Assembly (NCBI RefSeq): GCF_029537235.1
Contig: NZ_CP120638.1
Coordinates: forward strand, 248,001-312,000
Length of the DNA: 64,000 bases
DNA from: Rhizobium sp. 32-5/1
GTDB lineage: Bacteria > Pseudomonadota > Alphaproteobacteria > Rhizobiales > Rhizobiaceae
Direction: 5' to 3'
Positions 42,468 to 51,169 of this stretch are shown piece by piece. Position 1 is the first letter of the stretch. Each line of letters begins with the position of its first letter. The position numbers were made by a program, and so were the translations under genes. Under the pieces are notes generated by a model that was not told where the DNA came from, searched no databases, and worked only from the letters and a program-made list of their open reading frames with translations.

Positions 42468-43940
42468 TTATTCGGCGCTGTCGTCAGCGGCCTTCTTCTT
42501 CGGAGCAGCCTTTTTCTTCGGTGCGGCTTCTTCGCCTTCAGCGGCTTCGGCCTTGGCGGCTTTCTTCTTCGGCGCAGCCTTCTTCGCGTCGGACGAGGTT
42601 TCTTCCTCGTCGTCGGCCATCAGTTCTTCCTTGGTCACCGTCTTGTCGGTGACCGAGACTTCGGCCAGCAGGTGATCGACGACCTTTTCTTCGAAGATCG
42701 GGGCGCGCAGCGAAGCGGCTGCACCCGGGGTCTTCTGGAAGTAGTCGATGATTTCCTTTTCCTGGCCGGGGAACTGGCGAAGCTGCTCATAGAGCGAACG
42801 CTGCATTTCCTCGTCGGTCACCTGGACGCCGGCCTTTTCGCCGATTTCCGAGAGAACGAGGCCAAGGCGCACGCGGCGCTCGGCGAGCTTGCGGTATTCG
42901 ACGCGGGCATCTTCTTCCGTCGTATCTTCGTCGGCGAAGGTCTTGCCGGCTTGGCTGAGGTCGGTGTTGATCTGGCGCCAGATATTTTCGAATTCGGCAT
43001 CGACGAGGCGCTGCGGCGTGTCGAACTGGTAGAGTTCGTCGAGCTGGTCGAGGATCTGACGCTTGACCTTCTGGCGGGTCATCGAGCCGTACTGGCTTTC
43101 GATCTGGCCGCGGACGATTTCCTTCAGCTTGTCAGCCGATTCCAGGCCGAGCTTTGTCGCCAGTTCGTCGTTGATCTCGACTTCGGCGGCGCTTGCGACG
43201 TCCTTCACGGAGATATCGAAGGTCGCTTCCTTGCCGGCAAGGTTTGCAGCCGGATATTCAGCCGGGAAGGTCACGGTGATGACCTTTTCGTCGCCAGCCT
43301 TGAGGCCGACGAGCTGTTCTTCGAAGCCCGGGATGAAACGGTTCGAACCGAGAACCAGTTCGGCATCCTCGTCCTTTCCACCGTCGAAGGCTTCGCCATC
43401 GACCTTGCCGAGGTAATCGATCGTGACGCGGTCGCCATTGGCGGCCTTGCCCTTCTTCGTCTCATAGGTGCGGGCGCTTTCGGCGATCTTCAGGATCTGC
43501 TCGGTGACTTCCGATTCGTCGATCTCGACGACTTCGCGCGTGACCTTAATGCCGCTCGTGTCCTTGAGGGTGATCGCCGGGATCACTTCATAGGCCAGTG
43601 TGAATTCGAAATCGGCTTCGGCGTTCAGGATCTTTTCGGCTTCGGCCTCGTCCTCGGTCATCGCGACTTCCGGCTGGGTCGCCGACTTCTCGCCGCGGCC
43701 GCTCAGAATTTCGGTCGGCTTTTCACGCACCAGTTCGTTGACGAGCTCGGCCATGATCGACTTGCCGTACATCTTCTTCAGATGCGCGACCGGAACCTTG
43801 CCCGGACGGAAACCATTGATGCGGACCTTGTCCTTGGTTTCGGCGAGACGCTCGTTCATCCGAGCTTCCATGTCCTTGGCCGGAATGACGACCTTGAGTT
43901 CGCGCTTCAGCCCTTCAGCGAGCGTTTCGATAACCTGCAT
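42468..43940 (-). CDS. tig: Trigger factor (ribosome-associated chaperone and PPIase)
   Basis: 490 aa. N-terminal ribosome-binding domain with the signature [21 protein letters not shown]-type PPIase domain (residues about 165-245, [20 protein letters not shown]), and a helical C-terminal substrate cradle. The tail (residues about 445-490) is an Ala/Lys-rich low-complexity stretch, [19 protein letters not shown], typical of rhizobial Tig. ATG at 43940 after AAGG; a TTG at 43946 would add two residues. Confidence 0.95.
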   Translation of the reverse strand: MQVIETLAEGLKRELKVVIPAKDMEARMNERLAETKDKVRINGFRPGKVPVAHLKKMYGKSIMAELVNELVREKPTEILSGRGEKSATQPEVAMTEDEAEAEKILNAEADFEFTLAYEVIPAITLKDTSGIKVTREVVEIDESEVTEQILKIAESARTYETKKGKAANGDRVTIDYLGKVDGEAFDGGKDEDAELVLGSNRFIPGFEEQLVGLKAGDEKVITVTFPAEYPAANLAGKEATFDISVKDVASAAEVEINDELATKLGLESADKLKEIVRGQIESQYGSMTRQKVKRQILDQLDELYQFDTPQRLVDAEFENIWRQINTDLSQAGKTFADEDTTEEDARVEYRKLAERRVRLGLVLSEIGEKAGVQVTDEEMQRSLYEQLRQFPGQEKEIIDYFQKTPGAAASLRAPIFEEKVVDHLLAEVSVTDKTVTKEELMADDEEETSSDAKKAAPKKKAAKAEAAEGEEAAPKKKAAPKKKAADDSAE

Positions 43941-44118
43941 GTTCAAACCTTCATTTCACGTTGACAGGGCCCTGTCGGTGTTCTTTTTCTGAAAAGCACC
44001 TGAGCCGATCCATTTGCCGGGAGTGGCTTTACGCAATTCGGTGGCCGTTTTGCAAGCAAAATGGCACTTTGTCCTCGACCGACGCCAAAGACTCACCGTC
44101 CTCGGCATCCCTTTATTC

Positions 44119-44203
<85 letters not shown>

Positions 44204-44394
44204 GTTCAGAACACCGAACCGCCTGATCTCTACATATCCGTAGCCCGTCGCGGCAACAAAGCGCCAGCAAATAGCCACGCACAGGGTCAAAGGCGTTCCC
44301 GAGCGCGGCGTCTCTATATCACCCGTTTTCCACGGATCAAAGGAAAAATGCGGAAACAGTGCATGCTGTCGCCCGATGATGTCACAGAAGCGTA

Positions 44395-44985
44395 TTAATA
44401 GAGCGGCTCCTCATAGAGCGGCTTCCCATCGACGGCGATCAGGCGGATCTGCATGGTCCCCTTATCATCAACGCTGGCCGTAACAGACAGGGCACTGGCA
44501 TTGCGGGCCTCTTCCAAAACCAGCCCCTCGCCTTCCGGCACATAATAGCGCTCGATGCCGTATTCGACGCTGATCGCCGCTTGCGGTGCGTCCGGCGTCG
44601 GATAGTAGAAGAAGGGCTGCGTGCGGGCGATCACCGATCCGTCTTTTGCCGTCAGATCGGCAAACGAGGCTTCCGACACAGTCCAGAAACCGTCCGCCTG
44701 CTTTTCCAGCCGGACCGACATCTGCGCATCCGTGGATTCCTTCGGAAAGCCGCCGGTTACCTTGTCGGCAGCAATGGTCGAGATGTCATAGGCCAGAATC
44801 ACATAATCGCCGCGCAGCAGATCGCGTGGATCGACGGGAACGGTTTTCAGGACGACATCGGTTCCGTTGCGCAGGATCGAGGCGCGGCTTTCAATCATGT
44901 AACCAAGGAAAGCCGTCTGCAGCAGGGCGACGAGAATCGCGGCAAAAAGCGGGCGGATCAGCGGCGTGCGGGACAACGACAGCAT
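44395..44985 (-). CDS. GDYXXLXY domain-containing membrane-anchored protein
   Basis: 196 aa. N-terminal helix (RPLFAAILVALLQTAFLGYM), then the family motif LLRGDYVILAYDI at residues about 55-67 and a beta-rich exported part. Family members lie next to DUF2157 membrane proteins, as here: the upstream gene ends two bases after this start region, so both are coexpressed. Function unknown. ATG 44985 follows AGAGGGG and gives the canonical helix at the N terminus. Confidence 0.85.
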   Translation of the reverse strand: MLSLSRTPLIRPLFAAILVALLQTAFLGYMIESRASILRNGTDVVLKTVPVDPRDLLRGDYVILAYDISTIAADKVTGGFPKESTDAQMSVRLEKQADGFWTVSEASFADLTAKDGSVIARTQPFFYYPTPDAPQAAISVEYGIERYYVPEGEGLVLEEARNASALSVTASVDDKGTMQIRLIAVDGKPLYEEPLY

Positions 44986-44986
44986 C

Positions 44987-46093
44987 TTAGATCCCCTCTG
45001 CAACAGGCTTGGCCGATAGGCGTTTTTCCAGGCGGATGACGATCCAGGCAATCAAGGCCACGACGACACCGGAGATAAGGAAAAAGCCGGATGTTCCGAG
45101 AATGGAGCCAAGCGTTTCCGAGGCGAGATAGAGCGTTTCCCCGGCAAAGACGGCATAACCGAGATAACGCACCGCGCCATTCATGCGCCCGGCAATGCCG
45201 ATGCCGGCCAGCGATACGGCGAGCGTCACGGCGCCGATCGCAATATCCGCACCGAGGCCATCGACCTCGATATGCAAGGCAGCCAATCCGATGAACGCAA
45301 GCAGGAAAGAATAGAAAGACGGGGCTGCGCCTGCCTCGCGCGCCAGCCTGTAGAGCGGCGAGATCGGCAGGCTTGCAGCCAGGAAACAAACGAGACCGAC
45401 GATAAAGAATATCACCGCGAGCCACTGCTCAGAAATCTCGATGTAAAGCCAGGCGAGCCAGCCCAGCATCAACAGATAGGCCAGGTGCCGCGCCCGATTG
45501 GCGCCCGTGTACCAGACCAGTGCGATCACGATGACGCAGAACAAGGGAACCAGATAGATGACGCCGTTGCCCTCGAACGTCGTTTCATTTTCCACGATCA
45601 GCACGCCGAAGACCGCCCAGGACAGGAACCCGGAGACGACCGTCAAAGCGCCGGAGCGAAAGGCAACCGTGGCGACGCATGCGGCGGCGAACCAGACGAG
45701 CATGGCATCCACAGAATCGCCCGACAGATGATACATTTGCCCGATCAGAGCGATCGCGCCGCCGAAGGTCATGGTGCCCATGACCAACAGAGCAGCCGCG
45801 ATGCGATTCAGTCCGCGACCAAGGCAGAGTGCGGCCGAGAGATAGAAGATCCAGATCAGCGCGCCGATGCCGGCGACACGGGCGATCCGCGGCAGCGCTT
45901 CCCAATTGGCGGCCACCAGCAGCAGGATAGCCGCGGAAAGAAGGACGGCAGCAAGTGTCAGCAGCACGCGTCCGACGCTGAAACTGCTTTCCCGCGCGTC
46001 ATATTCCGTCAGCATCGCCTCCGCTGCCGGCGCAGACACGAGGCCTTTCGATACCCAAAGCGCAAAATCCCGCTCGATCCGTCCGCGATACAT
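44987..46093 (-). CDS. DUF2157 multi-spanning membrane protein
   Basis: 368 aa, about 10-12 helices. The N-terminal DUF2157 region (YRGRIERDFALWVSKGLVSA, then AEAMLTEYDARESSF) precedes the membrane part, which begins VGRVLLTLAAVLLSAAILLL. Paired with the GDYXXLXY gene in one leftward transcript; such pairs are common in proteobacteria, with unknown role. Confidence 0.85.
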   Translation of the reverse strand: MYRGRIERDFALWVSKGLVSAPAAEAMLTEYDARESSFSVGRVLLTLAAVLLSAAILLLVAANWEALPRIARVAGIGALIWIFYLSAALCLGRGLNRIAAALLVMGTMTFGGAIALIGQMYHLSGDSVDAMLVWFAAACVATVAFRSGALTVVSGFLSWAVFGVLIVENETTFEGNGVIYLVPLFCVIVIALVWYTGANRARHLAYLLMLGWLAWLYIEISEQWLAVIFFIVGLVCFLAASLPISPLYRLAREAGAAPSFYSFLLAFIGLAALHIEVDGLGADIAIGAVTLAVSLAGIGIAGRMNGAVRYLGYAVFAGETLYLASETLGSILGTSGFFLISGVVVALIAWIVIRLEKRLSAKPVAEGI

Positions 46094-46423
46094 TCCCGTC
46101 CCCCATATTCACGACAGACCTAAGCGAATCCCGGACGAAAATACAATGGGGCGGCCTGTACTGACGCTTCCGTCGTTCGGCGGCAGACCTTCAATCGTCG
46201 TTAACCAATCGTAAAGAGTTTCATGCGATTCTCAATGTAAGCGAACAGAGCACAACGACGGATACGGTCATGCGACCGGCGCAGGACTTCCATGATGAGA
46301 AGCCACTGCAACTACCCAAATCCTGATCCTATATTCAGACCGAGACATAACGGGCGCCTATAGAACGAGGCCCCTTGGAAAGCGGCGCAGGCCAGCCGTA
46401 CCTGACAAGAACAGACAAAGGCC
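46094..46423. other. Intergenic, no gene seen
   Basis: 330 bp upstream of the DUF2157 gene and before the first small-RNA-like unit. No frame with a credible start. It presumably holds the promoters of both flanking transcripts. Confidence 0.5.
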
Positions 46424-46565
46424 CGGACAAATGTCCGTGATGGAATTCGGAGCGACGCACTCCTCCTCCCAGTGTCGCTCCGTTCTGATTGGCAACGCTC
46501 CTCCTCCCGGTTGCCAATCGTCTCAAATGACGCCCGCTGGATCTCCTCCCCAGCGGGCGTTATTC
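46424..46565 (+). ncRNA. Small RNA with anti-Shine-Dalgarno loops (cuckoo/alpha-r14-like), copy 1
   Basis: Three stem-loops in 112 bp: 46448-46482 (CGGAGCGA stem), 46491-46515 (GGCAAC/GTTGCC) and 46531-46559 (CGCCCGCTG/CAGCGGGCG). Each loop contains CTCCTCC(C), complementary to ribosome binding sites. A short stem CGGACA/TGTCCG precedes (46424-46437). CCUCCUCCC-loop RNAs of alphaproteobacteria (alpha-r14/cuckoo in rhizobia, CcsR in Rhodobacter) have this design and lie near DUF1127 genes, as here. The family name rests on pattern memory. Confidence 0.7.
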
Positions 46566-46704
46566 GTTCTGTCGGGCGGCATCACGAGGCCACCGGAATC
46601 GACTAGATTTTGAGCAATAATACCCGGCCGCCGCCGCCGCTATGCTTTGAATGCAACGGTGCTATTCCTCAATTGCGCTACACAGCCTGGCAGTCAGCAC
46701 CTAT

Positions 46705-46838
46705 CTTATGCTCAGACTTCGGGTCGGCGCACTCCTCCTCCCAAGCGCACCCGATGGGTCCGGCAACACTCCTCCTCCCGGTTGCCGATCAGAATAGCAA
46801 CGCCCGATGGATTTCCTCCCCAGCGGGCGTTGTTTTTT
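46705..46838 (+). ncRNA. Small RNA with anti-Shine-Dalgarno loops (cuckoo/alpha-r14-like), copy 2
   Basis: Same three-hairpin design as copy 1, about 275 bp downstream: GGGTCGGCGC...GCGCACCC (46721-46752), CGGCAAC...GTTGCCG (46761-46787) and AACGCCCG...CGGGCGTT (46799-46831), the last followed by a T6 run (46833-46838). Loops carry CTCCTCCTCCC, CTCCTCCTCCC and TCCTCCCC. The third hairpin plus T run is a clear terminator, which fixes the 3' end and strand. The 5' end is a guess. Confidence 0.72.
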
Positions 46839-47051
46839 GTCAGCCTCGGGCATGTGCGCACCGCGTAATCTCATGCAGCGCCTCATCGTTAAAAAAGATT
46901 TAGCAGAATCGGAAATAGCCCTGCATTCAGCGCATGGGTGCGATGCAGCATCGTCTCTGTTTTTTGCGGTCGATCGGCGTATATTCCCATCATCAGATGA
47001 AGGCCAGCCAAGACAAGTGCTGGCACATTGACCCTCGAAAGGATTGGGATC

Positions 47052-47195
47052 ATGAACCTCGCTCGCTCGTTCAATAACTGGCGCAAGTATCGTCAGACCT
47101 GCAACGAACTCGGCCGCATGAGCGACCGCGAACTGAACGACCTCGGCATCGGCCGCGGCGACATTTCGCACGTTGCCCGCAAGGCCATTAAGTAA
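47052..47195 (+). CDS. DUF1127 small protein, copy 1
   Basis: 47 aa: MNLARSFNNWRKYRQTCNEL, then GRMSDRELNDLGIGRGDISH and VARKAIK. The Arg-rich helix followed by LSDxELxDIGI(x)RxxI is the DUF1127 consensus. Such proteins are small RNA-binding or regulatory factors linked to sRNA maturation and phosphate/carbon control in alphaproteobacteria. GGATTGGG precedes the ATG. A terminator follows at 47248-47280. Confidence 0.9.
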   Translation: MNLARSFNNWRKYRQTCNELGRMSDRELNDLGIGRGDISHVARKAIK

Positions 47196-47247
47196 GACGA
47201 TCGCGCAGCCGCCGGCATTTTCCGGCTCAGGTAGCGCTTGCATCAAA

Positions 47248-47280
47248 CGCCCTCCGGACAATTCCGGCGGGCGTTTTTTT
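47248..47280 (+). terminator. Rho-independent terminator after DUF1127 copy 1
   Basis: CGCCCTCCGGA (47248-47258) pairs with TTCCGGCGGGCG (47262-47273) over three bases, then T7. Confidence 0.85.
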
Positions 47281-47636
47281 ATGTCCGAAGTGGACGTTGG
47301 CAGGCCATCAAGCAGCGCTGAGTGCCTCAAATTTGCGCTTTCGGTCCCGGCGGTACGCTCAATAGCCGCGACCTTTCCGGCCAGTTCAATATTTTTCAAA
47401 AATCGACTTTAAAACAGCGACTTGCTGGACATCTCCGGACATTTTCAGGAAACGTTAACCTATGATGCCTTTTCGGGCAAAGGCCCGCGCTGCTCACCAA
47501 AGAAGCAACACATTGCACAAACGCATAGCAGATGCTTTTTCTTTGCACTCCATCTTTCCCCTTGGAAGGCGTACATAGATACCAACGCAGCAGACAAATG
47601 ATTGTCACGCTCAATTGTTTCCCAAGGACAAAGACC
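47281..47636. other. Intergenic between the two DUF1127 genes
   Basis: About 356 bp; no credible frame. Presumably contains the promoter of the second DUF1127 gene. No obvious hairpin of the CTCCTCC type was found here. Confidence 0.45.
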
Positions 47637-47781
47637 ATGAACCCGATTCTGTATCGCAAAAAGCTGGATCAACTATCGCCGCACCGTTGCCGAACTCGGC
47701 AACCTGTCCAACCACGCGCTCTCGGACATCGGCATCACCCGCTTCGACATCCGCAACATCGCTTCGCGCTCGTTCCGTTAA
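47637..47781 (+). pseudogene. DUF1127 small protein, copy 2, frameshifted
   Basis: With one base removed just after GATTC (47645-47649) it reads MNPIRIAKSWINYRRTVAEL, then GNLSNHALSDIGITRFDIRN and IASRSFR, a perfect DUF1127 protein of 47 aa (LSxHxLSDIGITRxDI consensus). As written the frame is lost at codon 5. The stop at 47779-47781 and the terminator 20 bp later fit the corrected version. Confidence 0.8.
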
Positions 47782-47801
47782 TCGGTTCTTTAGCGCTCCC
47801 T

Positions 47802-47829
47802 AAAACGGCACCCTGGCGGTGCCGTTTTT
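47802..47829 (+). terminator. Rho-independent terminator after DUF1127 copy 2
   Basis: AAAACGGCACC and GGTGCCGTTTTT flank a CTGGC-type loop; T run ends at 47829. Confidence 0.85.
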
Positions 47830-47854
47830 GATTCTGGGCCGTTTTTGATTCTGG
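47821..47854 (+). repeat. Tandem 17-bp duplication
   Basis: GCCGTTTTTGATTCTGG occurs twice head to tail (47821-47837, 47838-47854), so the arm and T run of the terminator are duplicated before trmFO. Confidence 0.8.
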
Positions 47855-47915
47855 CTTGCGCAGCACCGATCGGAAGCGGTTCCCTTTGAACCGGCATTGC
47901 TCTAAGAAACGCCGC

Positions 47916-49331
47916 ATGACCCAGACATCGACACACTCCCCCATCCATATCATCGGCGGCGGCCTTGCAGGCTCGGAAGCGGCCTGGCAGATCGCCAAGG
48001 CCGGAATCCCGGTGATCCTCCATGAAATGCGCGGCGTGCGCGGCACGGATGCGCACAAGACCGACGATCTTGCCGAACTGGTCTGCTCCAATTCCTTCCG
48101 CTCCGACGATGCCACCAGCAATGCCGTCGGCGTGCTGCACGCCGAGATGCGGCTTGCCGGTTCGCTGATCATGGCGTCGGCAGATGCAAACCAGGTCCCG
48201 GCCGGCGGTGCGCTTGCCGTCGACCGCGACGGATTTTCGCAAGCCGTGACGAAGGCGATCGCCGACAATCCGCTGATCACCGTCGTGCGCGAGGAAGTCC
48301 AGGGCTTGCCGCCGGCGGATTGGGACCAGGCGATCATCGCCACCGGCCCACTGACAGCGCCGGGACTTGCCGATGCCATCAGGGCCGAGACCGGTGCCGA
48401 TGCACTGGCCTTCTTCGACGCCATCGCGCCAATCGTTCACACCGACAGCATCGACATGGATATCTGCTGGTTCCAGTCCCGCTATGACAAGGTTGGCCCC
48501 GGCGGCACGGGCAAGGACTATATCAACTGCCCGATGGACGAGGCCCAGTACAATGCCTTCGTCGATGCGCTTGTCAGTGGCGACAAGACCGGTTTCAAGG
48601 AATGGGAAGGCACGCCCTATTTCGACGGCTGCCTGCCGATCGAGGTGATGGCAGAACGCGGCCGCGAGACGCTTCGTCACGGGCCGATGAAGCCCATGGG
48701 GCTCACCAATGCGCACAATCCTGGTGTCAAGGCCTATGCCGTGGTGCAGCTGCGCCAGGACAATGCGCTCGGCACGCTCTATAATATGGTCGGCTTCCAG
48801 ACCAAGCTGAAATACGGTGCGCAGGCCGAAGTGTTCCGGATGATTCCGGGTCTCCAGAACGCCGAGTTCGCCCGTCTTGGCGGCCTGCACCGCAACACCT
48901 ACATCAATTCGCCGACACTGCTCGACCCGTCCTTGACGCTGAAATCGCGGCCCGGACTTCGCTTTGCCGGCCAGATCACCGGTTGCGAGGGATATGTCGA
49001 AAGCGCCAGCATCGGCCTGCTTGCCGGCCGCTTTGCCGCCGCCGAACGCAAGGGCGCAACGCCAAGCCTGCCGCCGGTGACGACGGCTTTCGGTGCGCTG
49101 CTCAACCATATCACCGGCGGTCATATCGTTTCCGACGACGAGCCGGGCAAACGCTCGTTCCAGCCGATGAACATCAATTTCGGACTGTTCCCGCTGCTGG
49201 AACCCGGCGCCATCGTCAAGCCGGAAGGCGTCAAACGTTTTCGCGGCAAGGACAAGACGATCGTGAAAAAGCAGATGGTCGCGGCCCGTGCGCTGGACGA
49301 TTGCGCGGCCTGGCTGGCGGCGTCCGCTTAG
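47916..49331 (+). CDS. trmFO: Methylenetetrahydrofolate-tRNA-(uracil-5-)-methyltransferase TrmFO
   Basis: 471 aa folate/FAD enzyme that makes ribothymidine at position 54 of tRNA. N-terminal FAD motif [20 protein letters not shown], the conserved [20 protein letters not shown], and [35 protein letters not shown] and [20 protein letters not shown]. Together they are diagnostic. ATG at 47916 chosen ([16 protein letters not shown]). The stop overlaps the end of the convergent gene at 49328. Confidence 0.95.
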   Translation: MTQTSTHSPIHIIGGGLAGSEAAWQIAKAGIPVILHEMRGVRGTDAHKTDDLAELVCSNSFRSDDATSNAVGVLHAEMRLAGSLIMASADANQVPAGGALAVDRDGFSQAVTKAIADNPLITVVREEVQGLPPADWDQAIIATGPLTAPGLADAIRAETGADALAFFDAIAPIVHTDSIDMDICWFQSRYDKVGPGGTGKDYINCPMDEAQYNAFVDALVSGDKTGFKEWEGTPYFDGCLPIEVMAERGRETLRHGPMKPMGLTNAHNPGVKAYAVVQLRQDNALGTLYNMVGFQTKLKYGAQAEVFRMIPGLQNAEFARLGGLHRNTYINSPTLLDPSLTLKSRPGLRFAGQITGCEGYVESASIGLLAGRFAAAERKGATPSLPPVTTAFGALLNHITGGHIVSDDEPGKRSFQPMNINFGLFPLLEPGAIVKPEGVKRFRGKDKTIVKKQMVAARALDDCAAWLAASA

Positions 49332-49768
49332 CCGACCGGGGCTGCTGTGAATTCGGACTGCGGCTGAAAGCTGCCGAGCAGCCAGAGCGAGACTTCGGCC
49401 GCCTGCTGTGGCGTGCGGAATTCGTAGGTGGCGTCGAGATAATCGAAATCGATAAAATGAACGGCCAACCCACGGCCGCTCGGCGCGTTGCGCACGCGGA
49501 CATTGCCCGCCTCGATCAGATGGCAGACATAGTGTGTCCCATGGGACAGCATGATGCCGGCCTTGCCGTCATGCAGGCGCACGAAGAAGGATTTCCCGTC
49601 CGCGGTTGCGTGGATTGCCCGGATGGCTTCATCGGGAAAGGCGCGGCCGAAATCGAGAATGGCAAGGCCGGCATCCGGCGCACTTTCCTCCTTGGCGGCA
49701 CGGGCCGTCATCCGCATGTAGAAAATACCTGCGAGCAGCATGCACATGATGACGATCGGCCAGATCAT
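49328..49768 (-). CDS. Hypothetical membrane-anchored protein, 146 aa
   Basis: Starts [20 protein letters not shown], one N-terminal helix, and continues with a compact domain: [40 protein letters not shown] and [20 protein letters not shown]. The regular domain suggests a real conserved protein, but no family is recognised. ATG 49768 gives the anchor as the start. Confidence 0.7.
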   Translation of the reverse strand: MIWPIVIMCMLLAGIFYMRMTARAAKEESAPDAGLAILDFGRAFPDEAIRAIHATADGKSFFVRLHDGKAGIMLSHGTHYVCHLIEAGNVRVRNAPSGRGLAVHFIDFDYLDATYEFRTPQQAAEVSLWLLGSFQPQSEFTAAPVG

Positions 49769-49895
49769 GGCGCCGGATCCTTTCAATTTCAGTCCTATTA
49801 TAACACTGCGGACCATAATGCGCGAAACTTGCGCCAGTTTGCCGCCGGAATGGAATATCAGCGTTTACAGAGCGCCAAAACGCCGCCAGCGACGT

Positions 49896-50781
49896 TTACC
49901 ATCGACCGTTGCGTGACGCGCGCCACATCCACCATTGCCTGCGCCACTGCGCCGGCGCGAGTGGTTGGGTGAGGATATCGGCGCCTGCCCTTTCCGCCCT
50001 GTCGAAAATCGGCTCAGCAAGAGCAAGGGTCAGGAAAGCAGGTCGATCTCGGAACCGATATCGAGGCGGCCGCGGACCGCGCTTTGCCCAGATGCTCGCG
50101 GCCGAGACCGCTGAAAGCGCGTACTGACCGGTCTAGCGCCGCCGGGTCGCTGCCGGAAAGAAACGCGTCCCGGTCCAGCCCGGTGGCAGTCAGAAGATCG
50201 GCCGGCAGATAGACTTGGCCCCGCGATCGGTGCAACGGCAGGCGCAGCAGCAGTCCGGCGATCGTCTGCGCGACGCCGGCATGACCGGCAGCCTCCGCGG
50301 ACCGCGGCGCCGTTGCCGGATCGAGCACGACGCAGGACAACTGCAAAAGCGCCGAGGCCGTTTCGCCGGCATAGCCCTCAAGCGAGGCGCGGCTTTCCAT
50401 GGGGTCGTCGTAGAGGTCGAAGACGCGAGCATCGATCATGTCGAGCAGCACGGCGACCGGCAGATGGTAATCTGCGATCGCAGCGAGAAGTTCCTGCGCC
50501 AGCGGGTGACCTTCGCCGGTGCCACCGCTTTCGAGCACGTCGCGCCACCATTGCAGCCGGATTTCGCCGGGCAATGGTTCGCGCACCAAATCCCGAACGC
50601 GGGCGATCTCGGCATGGAAAGCGTAGAGTGCCGCCAGTGCCGGGCGCTTTTCCACCGGTGCCAGCAGGCAGGCAAGGTAGCGGTCCCGGTCGGTATCGCG
50701 CAAAGCGGCAAGGCTGTAGCCAGCAGAAGCTGCGCTCGTCGCCTTCAGGTCCTGAGATTTTTCGTCGGAGGATCGGGACAT
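49896..50781 (-). pseudogene. Phytoene/squalene synthase family protein (NDUFAF6-like), frameshifted
   Basis: SQS/PSY fold: YSLAALRDTDRDRYLACLLA, ALYAFHAEIARVRDLVREPL, LQWWRDVL and VFDLYDDPMESRASLEGYAG, with C-terminal QVYLPADLLTATGL. Members close to mitochondrial NDUFAF6 act in complex I assembly and not in isoprenoid synthesis; position beside the Mth938-like gene supports that. Two bases are lost (near 50077 and near 50033); restoring them extends the protein to 295 aa ending at a TAA at 49896-49898. Confidence 0.75.
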
Positions 50782-51168
50782 TCAGACAGCGATCAGAGCA
50801 GCGGCAACGGCGCGCGATTCGGCCAACATGATATTGAACGTGCGCACGGCGGCGCCCGTGCTCATGGGATCGGACGAGATGTTATGCGCCTTCAGCATGG
50901 CCTTCAGCGCTGCCGGCAAGGGCCGGATGTCTTTGCCGGTTCCCACCAGCAGGACTTCGATGTCGGCCGCATCCTTGATGACGCGCGCAAACAGGTCCGG
51001 ATCGAGCGCATCGCCCTCCTTGATTTCCCAGCCATAGATGCCCGATGGCAGCATCAGCACCGAGCCGCGATGCGACATGTCGGCAAAGCGGAAACCGCCA
51101 TTGCCATAGGCGTCCACCGGTGCCCGCCCTGGAAAATGGGCTTCGCGGAACTCTATCCCTTTTGGCAT
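50782..51168 (-). CDS. Mth938-like domain protein (NDUFAF3-like)
   Basis: 128 aa. It starts MPKGIEFREAHFPGRAPVDA at 51168 after GGAGG; motifs GGFRFADMSHRGSVLMLPSG, DIEVLLVGTGKDIRPLPAAL and STGAAVRTFNIMLAESRAVA define the Mth938-like fold. Mitochondrial NDUFAF3 is a member and helps assemble complex I. Its ATG lies one base from the secDF stop, and it is followed at once by the SQS/PSY-like gene, so all three share a transcript. Confidence 0.85.
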   Translation of the reverse strand: MPKGIEFREAHFPGRAPVDAYGNGGFRFADMSHRGSVLMLPSGIYGWEIKEGDALDPDLFARVIKDAADIEVLLVGTGKDIRPLPAALKAMLKAHNISSDPMSTGAAVRTFNIMLAESRAVAAALIAV

Positions 51169-51169
51169 G

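Noticed and set aside
42468..43964. Long rightward frame antisense to tig
   Set aside because: Shadow of a high-GC gene; no start signal and the minus-strand protein is certain.
46140..47050. Several open frames over the small RNA units
   Set aside because: No ribosome binding sites, unnatural composition, and the DNA is explained by RNA hairpins.
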